From: Bifidobacterium breve
GTDB lineage: Bacteria; Actinomycetota; Acidimicrobiia; IMCC26256
Direction: 5' to 3'
DNA length: 7,867 nucleotides
Assembly: GCA_945907055.1 (NCBI GenBank)
Contig: CAMDSG010000077.1
Span: 1-7,867 of the forward strand
Positions 1 to 5,890 of the stretch are shown here, one piece after another; position 1 is the stretch's first letter, and each line of letters starts with the position of its first letter. Both the position numbers and the translations under genes were made by a program. The notes beneath the pieces were generated by a model, which worked only from the letters and a program-made list of their open reading frames with translations, was not told where the DNA came from and ran no database searches.

Positions 1-43
1 TTTCTCCTTGGCTGGACGACCCCCGATCTCTCCCGCGTAGGCT

Positions 44-619
44 GTGCTGGCTGTGAAGTTCCCGAGCAATCTCCCAACTCCCTCAGATATTCCTGCGGTT
101 AACTCCCTCGACGACGCAGTTGACGCGTGGTGCCGCGACCATCGCCACCCAGTAGCGGATAAGTTTTTCTACGGCGTCTCAAGTGCGGCAGACCACTCTC
201 TCCTCTGGAACGTCCTCGTCGCCGCGCGTGGAGTTCGCAGAGGAGAGCCCTCAATGATTCTGCGCGGCGCTGCAGTATTCGGTATTGAGTCTGCGCTCAC
301 AAACGGCGCACTCAAATCACTCTTCAATCGTGAGCGACCCGAGGTTGAGTCCGATGAAGCATTGCCGATGGGTATGAGGCGTCCGGTTACATCGTCATTT
401 CCTTCTGGCCACGCCACAGCAGCATTTACTGCAGCGGCTCTCCTCTCTAAAGACTCTAAGCACCCTGCACTCTGGTACGGCATGGCTGCAGTAGTTGCTG
501 GGAGCCGTGTCTATACCCGCATGCACCACGCCTCTGATGTATTGGCTGGCGCAGCACTAGGTGCGGTCTTCGGGGCTGTTGCAATAAGGGTCCTGCCTCT
601 CTCCCGTAAACGCCGCTGA
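44..619 (+). CDS. PAP2-family membrane phosphatase
   Basis: A small integral membrane phosphatase expected to remove phosphate from a lipid phosphate or diphosphate (phosphatidic acid or polyprenyl type). All three PAP2 motifs are visible: KX6RP at residues 91-99 (K91, R98, P99), PSGH at 120-123, and SR-X5-H-X3-D at 154-165 (S154, R155, H161, D165). Hydrophobic stretches lie around 72-90, 141-157 and 165-186, and the C-terminus is basic (RKRR). At 191 residues it is typical of short actinobacterial PAP2 proteins, a group that includes decaprenylphosphoryl-ribose phosphatases; the true substrate cannot be read from sequence. An in-frame TAG at 38-40 limits the start to GTG 44 or GTG 53. Neither has a clear Shine-Dalgarno, so translation may be leaderless or coupled to an upstream gene. 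The next gene follows after 57 bp on the same strand. Confidence 0.94.
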   Translation: MLAVKFPSNLPTPSDIPAVNSLDDAVDAWCRDHRHPVADKFFYGVSSAADHSLLWNVLVAARGVRRGEPSMILRGAAVFGIESALTNGALKSLFNRERPEVESDEALPMGMRRPVTSSFPSGHATAAFTAAALLSKDSKHPALWYGMAAVVAGSRVYTRMHHASDVLAGAALGAVFGAVAIRVLPLSRKRR

Positions 620-665
620 ACGAGTACCACCAGAGAAATAACTAGAGACACCTAAATAGATCACT

Positions 666-670
666 AGGAG
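666..670 (+). promoter_or_regulatory. Shine-Dalgarno of the DsbA-fold gene
   Basis: AGGAG lies six bases before ATG 677 and fixes that start. It is one of the two strongest ribosome binding sites in the window. Confidence 0.8.
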
Positions 671-676
671 CCAAGA

Positions 677-1264
677 ATGACCCGTAAATTGTCCGTTGCA
701 TTTGATTACAGATGTCCATTTGCCTATAACGCTCACGCAGCAATCGTCGCGGCACTACGCGACGGCGTCGAGATGGATGTGACCTTCGCTCCATTCTCGT
801 TAGATCAAAACCATGTTGAAGAAGGCGATGTCGATATCTGGGATCGCGCGGCGACCGAACGCGGCACAGGGACCATGGCACTGCTCTTCGGGATCGCAGT
901 GCGCGATAACTTCCCAGATCAGTTCCTAGATTTTCATATGGAGGCCTTCGCTGCACGCCACGTACATTCTCTAGCGATTCGCGATGAGGCTGTGATGCGC
1001 AACGTATGCACTTTGGTGGGTCTAGATCCAGAGCGTGTCGCCGAGTTAGCGCTCGGGGATGCGACGCTGGCCACCCTGAAGACGGAGCACACCGCACTCG
1101 TCGCCGATTACGAGGTATTTGGCGTCCCGACCTTTATCGCTAATGGGACCGCTACCTTCATCAGGTTCATGGATCGCGGAAACGTCGCCGACTTACTCAA
1201 GGCGTTGGACCTCCTTGAGTGGAGCAACCTCAACGAGTTCAAGAGAACGAAGATAGACCGCTAA
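677..1264 (+). CDS. DsbA-family protein with single-cysteine CPFA active site
   Basis: A thioredoxin-fold protein of the DsbA/2-hydroxychromene-2-carboxylate isomerase superfamily. The N-terminal beta strand (residues 4-10) leads into C13-P14-F15-A16, where DsbA would have CxxC. The expected cis-proline follows at V150-P151 in FGVPTFI, with the helical insert between. The second active-site cysteine is replaced by alanine; the only other cysteine is C111, so a classical dithiol exchange is unlikely. From memory, a CPFA form with a C-terminal NEFK tail (residues 186-189 here) is common in Actinobacteria and usually annotated only as DsbA family or FrnE-like. No signal peptide is visible, so it is probably cytoplasmic, perhaps acting as a thiol transferase or glutathione-S-transferase-like isomerase on an unknown substrate. 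At 195 residues it is full length. The WS/DGAT gene follows after 87 bp. Confidence 0.92.
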   Translation: MTRKLSVAFDYRCPFAYNAHAAIVAALRDGVEMDVTFAPFSLDQNHVEEGDVDIWDRAATERGTGTMALLFGIAVRDNFPDQFLDFHMEAFAARHVHSLAIRDEAVMRNVCTLVGLDPERVAELALGDATLATLKTEHTALVADYEVFGVPTFIANGTATFIRFMDRGNVADLLKALDLLEWSNLNEFKRTKIDR

Positions 1265-1339
1265 TCCCTATTTATCCCCCAGATCCGCATTTAATTGACT
1301 TAGGTCCTTGCAACTCGGTGCCCCAGCAGGCAATCTTGC

Positions 1340-1343
1340 GGAG
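1340..1343 (+). promoter_or_regulatory. Shine-Dalgarno deciding the WS/DGAT start
   Basis: GGAG sits eight bases before ATG 1352. An in-frame GTG at 1343 overlaps this motif and would have no ribosome binding site of its own, so ATG 1352 is the better start. Confidence 0.6.
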
Positions 1344-1351
1344 TGGGACGG

Positions 1352-2761
1352 ATGACGGCGACAGAAGCAATCATGTGGGCGGTTGAGAGAGACCCAGCCC
1401 TTAGGTCCGACTTCTGCAACCTCACCATCTTGGAGAGCGCCCCTGATATGGAGCGACTGCGATTAAAGATGCAGAGAGCAATCACGCTCATTCCCCACCT
1501 AGGCGAGCGCGTTGTCCCATCCCCACTCCGCATTGCGCCTCCGGTCTGGAGCGCGGACTCGGGCATTGATCTCGATTATCACCTGCGTAGCGTCACACTT
1601 GATCAACCGTCAAGTATGCGTTCTCTTCTTGATCTTGCCACTGCACTCTGCGAGGAGCCCTTCGATATATCTCGACCGTTATGGGAGTTCACCGTCATCA
1701 AGGGCTTGCCCGACGGGCGCTGCGCATTACTGCAGAAAGTGCACCACACGATTACAGACGGAGTCGGCGGCCTTCGCCTCTCTCTCAGCATCGTGGATCG
1801 CGACCCTCATCCTGAGAGCGACCATGAGGTGCAAGTAATCGCAGAGGCTGCCGCAGCGCGCCAACGCGATCAGCGACAACTTGATCCAGTTAACCGAACC
1901 AACGCTTTCGAGACTGCGGTTAGTGCACTCGCTTATCGAACCCGCAGAAATACCCAAATAGCAAGAACGGCAATCGAAGGGAGCATCTCGCTTGCACTCC
2001 ACCCACAGCGCGTCCCCAAAGCAATAAGTGGTTCAATCAAGATGCTTTCATCGCTGCGTAGACAGGTCTTCGTCACAGACTCCGCACACTCTGACCTTCT
2101 CAGTCCACGCTCCCTCGAGCGCCGCTTTGATCTATTTACATTCTCGCTTGAAGATGCAGCTGCGACCGCTCACGCATTAGACGGCCATGTAAACGATGTA
2201 TTCGTCACCGGAGTCTCCGGAGCACTGGGCAGGTACCACGAGGCCATGGGTCAGCCTGTCTCAGAACTACGCATGGCGATGCCGGTAAGCACACGAGGAC
2301 AGAACGACACATCTGCAAATCACTTTGTACCGACACGCGTGCTCGTCCCAACCGGTCCGAAGGATCCAACACAGAGGTTTGTCGCTACTCGCGAGAGCCT
2401 CAGGCACCTTCGCGGGGAACGCGCTCTAGAGGCTGCAGAGTCGCTCGCAGATGTAATTGCAAGCCTCCCGACTTCTCTGCTTGTAGCGGCTACCCACACA
2501 CAGACGCGCACAATTGATTTTGCAACCTCTAATCTCCGAGGGAGCGCTATCGACCTCTGGATATCTGGTGCGCGCATTGAGGCGAACTTCCCGATCGGGC
2601 CGCGCGGCGGATGCGCAGTCAACTTCACTGCGCTCTCCTACTGCGGAGTCATGCACGTTGGGGTCAACTCAGACCCCGCCTCAGTAACAGACCCAGAGGC
2701 GCTAATGGAGTGCTTAAAAGAGTCCTTTACCGACCTGCTAGCAATAGGTCGAGGCGAGTAA
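1352..2761 (+). CDS. Wax ester synthase / diacylglycerol O-acyltransferase (WS/DGAT)
   Basis: A bifunctional acyltransferase that moves fatty acyl groups from acyl-CoA to diacylglycerol or fatty alcohol, making storage triacylglycerol or wax ester, usually at the inner face of the membrane or on lipid droplets. Counted from ATG 1352 (469 residues, normal for the family), the catalytic HHxxxDG is intact (H131, H132, D136, G137). PLW is at 109-111, the conserved ND pair at 281-282 in NDVFVTGVSG, and the C-terminal domain carries NFTALSY at 424-430. The family's usual SNVPGP-like loop reads SNLRGS at 393-398, a mild divergence that could affect substrate choice. Actinobacteria often carry several paralogues, so this copy's substrate and role in storage are not certain. 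It converges with the reverse-strand gene, with 37 bp between the two stop codons. Confidence 0.95.
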   Translation: MTATEAIMWAVERDPALRSDFCNLTILESAPDMERLRLKMQRAITLIPHLGERVVPSPLRIAPPVWSADSGIDLDYHLRSVTLDQPSSMRSLLDLATALCEEPFDISRPLWEFTVIKGLPDGRCALLQKVHHTITDGVGGLRLSLSIVDRDPHPESDHEVQVIAEAAAARQRDQRQLDPVNRTNAFETAVSALAYRTRRNTQIARTAIEGSISLALHPQRVPKAISGSIKMLSSLRRQVFVTDSAHSDLLSPRSLERRFDLFTFSLEDAAATAHALDGHVNDVFVTGVSGALGRYHEAMGQPVSELRMAMPVSTRGQNDTSANHFVPTRVLVPTGPKDPTQRFVATRESLRHLRGERALEAAESLADVIASLPTSLLVAATHTQTRTIDFATSNLRGSAIDLWISGARIEANFPIGPRGGCAVNFTALSYCGVMHVGVNSDPASVTDPEALMECLKESFTDLLAIGRGE

Positions 2762-2798
2762 TTCCGCAGGTAGCGACACCCGCTCTGACGGCCCTCGC

Positions 2799-3185
2799 CT
2801 AACGGCGTTTACGAATCGGACTCTGCGCCTTTACTGCCATAAAAAACTCCTCACGCCCTGGATCCCGCCATGTGCGGTGGACACACGGGGACTCAACATC
2901 AATCACATAAATGTGCAGAGTAGAGGCGTCATCAGCAAAGGCAATTATCTCTGAGACACGTGGATGCTCGACGAAACTGCTCAAGAGTTCAGAGAGTGCC
3001 CCACTAGCGATTACTCGGCTTCGGCACTCCGTACACGATGAGGTAGTCGCCGCCTCGAGCCCCTCTGCGAGTTGAAAAAGGCTAAGCGCATCACCGTGAT
3101 TAATCTCGAGTCGCCGCCCATCGTTGTCAATGATGCAGAGCGCCGGGGTGGTCACATCCCTAACCCTAACGAAGCTACCCTCCAT
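2799..3185 (-). CDS. Hypothetical protein with CxxC and CxH motifs
   Basis: A 128-residue soluble protein that I do not recognise as a named family. It has C51-x-x-C54 after a helical segment and C101-x-H103 near the end, together a plausible four-ligand metal site, probably zinc. Between them lie a helix (residues 62-72) and a segment with a DDA turn followed by a beta strand (85-96). The C-terminus is basic (RKRR). No signal peptide or membrane segment is visible. From memory, similar short proteins with a DDA-TLH-YV core and a WRDPG motif (106-110) occur in Acidimicrobiia, which supports a real gene, but no function can be given. The listed ATG (3183-3185) has only a weak ribosome site; GTG at codon 11, preceded by AGGG at eight bases, is an alternative start. 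It is divergent from the lipoprotein gene. Confidence 0.72.
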   Translation of the reverse strand: MEGSFVRVRDVTTPALCIIDNDGRRLEINHGDALSLFQLAEGLEAATTSSCTECRSRVIASGALSELLSSFVEHPRVSEIIAFADDASTLHIYVIDVESPCVHRTWRDPGREEFFMAVKAQSPIRKRR

Positions 3186-3280
3186 TCTCGCTATGAACTC
3201 GGGAGATTTAAGGGGCAGAGCGACAAAATTGCTTAATTACCTGCGTGATTCAAGATGCAGATCAAGAGTACCGTTTGGGA
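3186..3280. promoter_or_regulatory. Divergent intergenic region, presumed promoters for both flanking genes
   Basis: This 95-bp spacer separates the starts of the reverse-strand Cys/His gene and the lipoprotein gene, so promoters for both should lie in or near it. It has an AT-rich patch (about 3221-3239, including AAAATTGCTTAATTA) in otherwise GC-richer sequence. I could not place a convincing pair of -35 and -10 hexamers on either strand. An in-frame TAA at 3209-3211 sets the upstream limit of the lipoprotein reading frame. Confidence 0.35.
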
Positions 3281-4723
3281 ATGAGCAGCAGTCGAGGCAT
3301 ATCCGAGAGCACCGAGCGACCCTCAAGGCGGTTCCCTACCCCAGGTTACGGAGCCCTCTTCGTAATTATTGTGCTCTGCGTTACCGCCCTTCTCTCTTCG
3401 TGTTACGGAGCAGATAAAAATCCAAGACTGAGCATCAGCGCGCCCATCTCGGGCAAGGCGAGCAGCGAATCACTTCTTTATCCGGCAAGAGAGACTCGCT
3501 GGACCTCAGACTCCGCACTCCCTGCACTCGGTTCGCCTGGCGAGGTTTATCAAGTAGTTCCTTTCGAATCAGGGAAGGATTCTGCAACCAACGCACTGAA
3601 GAGTTTTGCTGAGCATTTTGGTAGTGCTGGAGCATTGAAGAAAATAGATTGCTCATCATCCATAGAAGTTTCTCACGCTCCACTAACCGATGGAGATACC
3701 CTCAACGGATTGGCAACCCTCTCTTGTCAAGGTGACGGTAGCGAATATGCCCTGACTACGCTCTCTTATTACCTCAATCAAGATTACCGCAATCAAGCGC
3801 CTCAATCTTCGCCAGGTTCGTCAACTTCTTCAGGATCATCCTCAAGTTCGCAAGTTCCCGAGAGTAGTAATCCCAATGACCCGTCGACCCTACCCCCTGT
3901 CACCACAAATACAGTCGCTCCAGACTTGATTGATAGCACTCCTCAAGATATTCCTCGTGGTGATGCACTAATAAAAATTGCGCGCGATGTGCTTCGCTCC
4001 ACGGGTATTGATTCTTCTGATTGGCTCTCGTCTGTCAACGATGCAAGCATGATGTCAACCAGCGTTTCGTGCGAGCAATCCGCTATCTGCGAGCCACAGG
4101 GATCGACTCTGTACTCGCGCCAAGTTGTATTGACCCCGCTAGTTAATTCACTACCAGTCCACGATCTTGATTGGTATGTGGAGATAGGCGATCAAGGTCT
4201 TGTGCTTAGCGCCTACGGAGCATGGGTCAAGGCCGAGAAACTTGGCGAGTACTCAAGACGCGGTACCGAGCGAGCATTTACGGCATTACAAGCAGGAGAA
4301 GCAGGTTTAGGTTTTGGTGTGATGCCGATGGAGGCCTTGGCGAGTGCAAGCGGTGATGAAACTTCAGCCAACACCGACGTGCCTGAGATGCCTATTCAGG
4401 ACGGCTTAGTTATGGAACCAAGAGTTGTAACGATTGATCGCGTTGAGTCCGGTTACTCACTTCAATTTGGTGCGATTAATGGTGAGGCCGCTTCGCTACT
4501 TGTGCCTACCTACACATTCTTTGGTGTTGATGCCGATGGCATAGATGCAGAGGTCACCCTTAACGCACTCGACCCATCACTCTTCGCCCCGCTTGAACCC
4601 AAACCCGGTGACGACTCCAACCCCCCAACGGAGCCAAAGCCGATCCTGCCTATTGAGCCTCAGCCAGCACCTCTAGAGACTGAGCCTGCGCCGATACCTA
4701 ATCAAGTCCCACCCCAGAAATAA
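3281..4723 (+). CDS. Putative secreted lipoprotein of unknown function
   Basis: Counted from ATG 3281 (480 residues), a basic N-region and a hydrophobic core (about 25-38) end in the lipobox LSSC, with C41 as the expected lipidated cysteine. The protein would therefore be tethered outside the cell. Next come a first lobe (about 80-170, with C124 and C149), a Ser-rich linker (about 175-192), a second lobe (about 225-430, with C264 and C270), and a tail of Pro-Glu/Lys repeats (about 435-480), perhaps a wall-spanning spacer. The stretches around WYVEIGDQG and LVPTYTFFG recall PepSY-like extracellular lobes of actinobacterial lipoproteins, a weak resemblance only. GTG 3245 is an in-frame alternative start adding 12 residues; ATG gives a more normal signal peptide, but neither has a good ribosome site. 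Parts of the gene look AT-richer than its neighbours. I cannot name a function. Confidence 0.82.
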   Translation: MSSSRGISESTERPSRRFPTPGYGALFVIIVLCVTALLSSCYGADKNPRLSISAPISGKASSESLLYPARETRWTSDSALPALGSPGEVYQVVPFESGKDSATNALKSFAEHFGSAGALKKIDCSSSIEVSHAPLTDGDTLNGLATLSCQGDGSEYALTTLSYYLNQDYRNQAPQSSPGSSTSSGSSSSSQVPESSNPNDPSTLPPVTTNTVAPDLIDSTPQDIPRGDALIKIARDVLRSTGIDSSDWLSSVNDASMMSTSVSCEQSAICEPQGSTLYSRQVVLTPLVNSLPVHDLDWYVEIGDQGLVLSAYGAWVKAEKLGEYSRRGTERAFTALQAGEAGLGFGVMPMEALASASGDETSANTDVPEMPIQDGLVMEPRVVTIDRVESGYSLQFGAINGEAASLLVPTYTFFGVDADGIDAEVTLNALDPSLFAPLEPKPGDDSNPPTEPKPILPIEPQPAPLETEPAPIPNQVPPQK

Positions 4724-4730
4724 TCCTCGC

Positions 4731-4749
4731 TTTGGGTAACCTGCCCAAG
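4731..4749 (+). other. Small inverted repeat before the quinone oxidoreductase start
   Basis: TTGGG at 4732-4736 pairs with CCCAA at 4744-4748 across a seven-base loop, with a possible T-G wobble pair (4731 with 4749) extending the stem. It fills the 27-bp gap between the lipoprotein stop and ATG 4751, where a ribosome binding site should be. There is no T-tract, so it is not a standard terminator. The stem is short and could be chance. Confidence 0.3.
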
Positions 4750-4750
4750 T

Positions 4751-5734
4751 ATGCGATGTGTGATCTCTCTAGGCGATGGAACTATCTCAATCGGCGAGCG
4801 CCCCTCGCCGCGTCCGGGCCCTGGTGAAGTCAGGGTTCGCGTCCACGCCGCTGGACTCAACCGCGCCGACCTACTACAGCGCGCAGGCTTCTACCCCGCT
4901 CCTCCGGGAGTGCCTGCAGATATTCCAGGCCTTGAGTTTGCAGGCGAGGTAGTCGAGTTAGGTGAGGGCGTTGTAAGCCCTGCAATTGGCGAGCGAGTCT
5001 TTGGGATTACAGCAGGCGGTGCGCAGGCAGAGGAGATAGTGGTTGCTAGTACTCACTGCGCAGTCGTCCCCGAGTCTCTTGACCTCGTATCTGCCGGTGG
5101 AGTGCCAGAGGTTTTCCTAACAGCCCACGATGCCCTTCGGACACAGGCACAACTCTTATCGGGAGAGCGCGTACTCGTACACGCTGTTGGCTCCGGTGTT
5201 GGTACCGCGGTGGTGCAGTTGGCGAGAGCATGGGGATGCGCAACGACCGGAACAGCCCGCACCCCTGAGAAACTTGCACGCGCTCAAGCACTCGGTCTCG
5301 ATAACGCGATACTTGCACCGCGCGAGATTGAACCACTTGCCTTCTCAGCCCAGATCACGGAGGCCGCCGGAGGTCCAATCGATGTAACTGCCGATTTAGT
5401 CGGCGGCGCATACGTAACCGCCGATATTTTATGTGCAGCACAACTCGGGCGTGTTGTCCTCATTGGAACGCTCGCTGGCGGAAGAGCCGACTTACCAATT
5501 CTGCCTGTCATGAGTAAACGTCTCACTATCTTCGGGACCGTGCTGCGCCCAAGAAGCCGCGACGAAAAGAGTGCTGCAACGGCAGCCTTCGTAGCCGAGG
5601 TTCTCCCTTTGCTCGCCTCTGGAGCGGTAGCCCCAGTAATAGAGACCGTGCTCCCGCTCGCCGATGCCGAGAAGGCCTACGAACTCCTCTCCTCGGATGC
5701 CACCTTCGGAAAGGTAATCCTCGACTGCCGCTGA
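4751..5734 (+). CDS. NAD(P)H:quinone oxidoreductase, PIG3-type zinc-independent MDR
   Basis: A cytoplasmic medium-chain dehydrogenase/reductase expected to reduce quinones or other electrophilic carbonyls with NADPH. The N-terminal GroES-like domain has the PIG3/QOR signature NRADLLQRAGFYPAPPG (residues 37-53) followed by GLEFAGEV (60-67). The Rossmann fold has AVGSGVGTAVVQLA at 145-158, including the G147-x-G149-x-G151 nucleotide loop, and a basic/Thr strand end (GTARTPEK, 167-174) compatible with NADPH. The zinc-ligand pattern of alcohol dehydrogenases is absent, as usual for this subgroup. At 327 residues it matches the family. The start MRxV fits relatives and supports ATG 4751, though no strong Shine-Dalgarno precedes it. 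It lies 27 bp after the lipoprotein gene and may share its transcript; the following 156-bp spacer suggests the unit ends here. Confidence 0.95.
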   Translation: MRCVISLGDGTISIGERPSPRPGPGEVRVRVHAAGLNRADLLQRAGFYPAPPGVPADIPGLEFAGEVVELGEGVVSPAIGERVFGITAGGAQAEEIVVASTHCAVVPESLDLVSAGGVPEVFLTAHDALRTQAQLLSGERVLVHAVGSGVGTAVVQLARAWGCATTGTARTPEKLARAQALGLDNAILAPREIEPLAFSAQITEAAGGPIDVTADLVGGAYVTADILCAAQLGRVVLIGTLAGGRADLPILPVMSKRLTIFGTVLRPRSRDEKSAATAAFVAEVLPLLASGAVAPVIETVLPLADAEKAYELLSSDATFGKVILDCR

Positions 5735-5762
5735 CGCTCAACGACAGGCGCGAGTACCATCG

Positions 5763-5818
5763 CACCCGCAGCACAACACCCGCAGCACAACACCTGCAGC
5801 ACAACACCCGCACCCAAA
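5763..5818 (+). repeat. 14-bp direct tandem repeat, four units
   Basis: The unit CACCCGCAGCACAA occurs perfectly at 5763-5776 and 5777-5790, with one change at 5791-5804 (T for C at the fifth base), and in a degenerate form at 5805-5818 that keeps the first eight bases. The unit length is not a multiple of three and the array lies between two genes, so it is not a coding repeat. Confidence 0.92.
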
Positions 5819-5847
5819 GCCCGCATACTTATTACCGAATACCTATT

Positions 5848-5873
5848 AACACCCCCACTCAACACCCCCACCC
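5848..5873 (+). repeat. 13-bp direct repeat, two units
   Basis: AACACCCCCACTC (5848-5860) is followed directly by AACACCCCCACCC (5861-5873), differing at one base. With the next C run this gives three tracts of four or five C; the opposite strand is therefore G-rich. Confidence 0.85.
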
Positions 5874-5880
5874 CATAACT

Positions 5881-5887
5881 AGGAGAG
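5881..5887 (+). promoter_or_regulatory. Shine-Dalgarno of the thiolase gene
   Basis: AGGAGAG, with AGGAG ending five bases before ATG 5891, firmly supports that start. Confidence 0.85.
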
Positions 5888-5890
5888 ACC

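Larger units (their letters stand above)
5763..5880 (+). promoter_or_regulatory. C-rich, G-poor intergenic tract (possible Rho-loading site)
   Basis: By hand count, 118 bases hold about 56 C and only 10 G, with no G at all from 5838 to 5880. RNA from this strand would be unstructured and C-rich, the property of rut sites where Rho loads, and the tract directly follows the oxidoreductase stop. It also forms the leader of the thiolase gene. An AT-richer island (about 5826-5849) could hold the thiolase promoter, but no clear hexamers were found. Rho loading is inference; only the composition is seen. Confidence 0.4.

Noticed and set aside
1..40. Short open stretch ending in TAG at 38-40, possible tail of an upstream gene
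   Set aside because: Only twelve codons are visible and the other frames are also open at the edge, so no gene can be claimed from this window.
597..619. An 11-bp match, CGTAAACGCCG, at the 3' ends of the PAP2 gene and the reverse-strand gene, both products ending in RKRR
   Set aside because: Too short to indicate shared origin; basic C-termini are common.
1295..1300. TTGACT, a near-consensus -35 box upstream of the WS/DGAT gene
   Set aside because: No acceptable -10 hexamer lies 16-18 bases downstream.
2752..2800. AGGCGAG and CTCGCCT inverted repeat spanning the convergent stops, considered as a bidirectional terminator
   Set aside because: The arms are only seven bases with a loop of about 35 and there is no T-tract; likely chance.
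3148..3172. Two TTAGGG-like units (CCCTAACCCTAAC on the plus strand)
   Set aside because: Only two copies inside a coding region; coincidence rather than telomere-like repeat.
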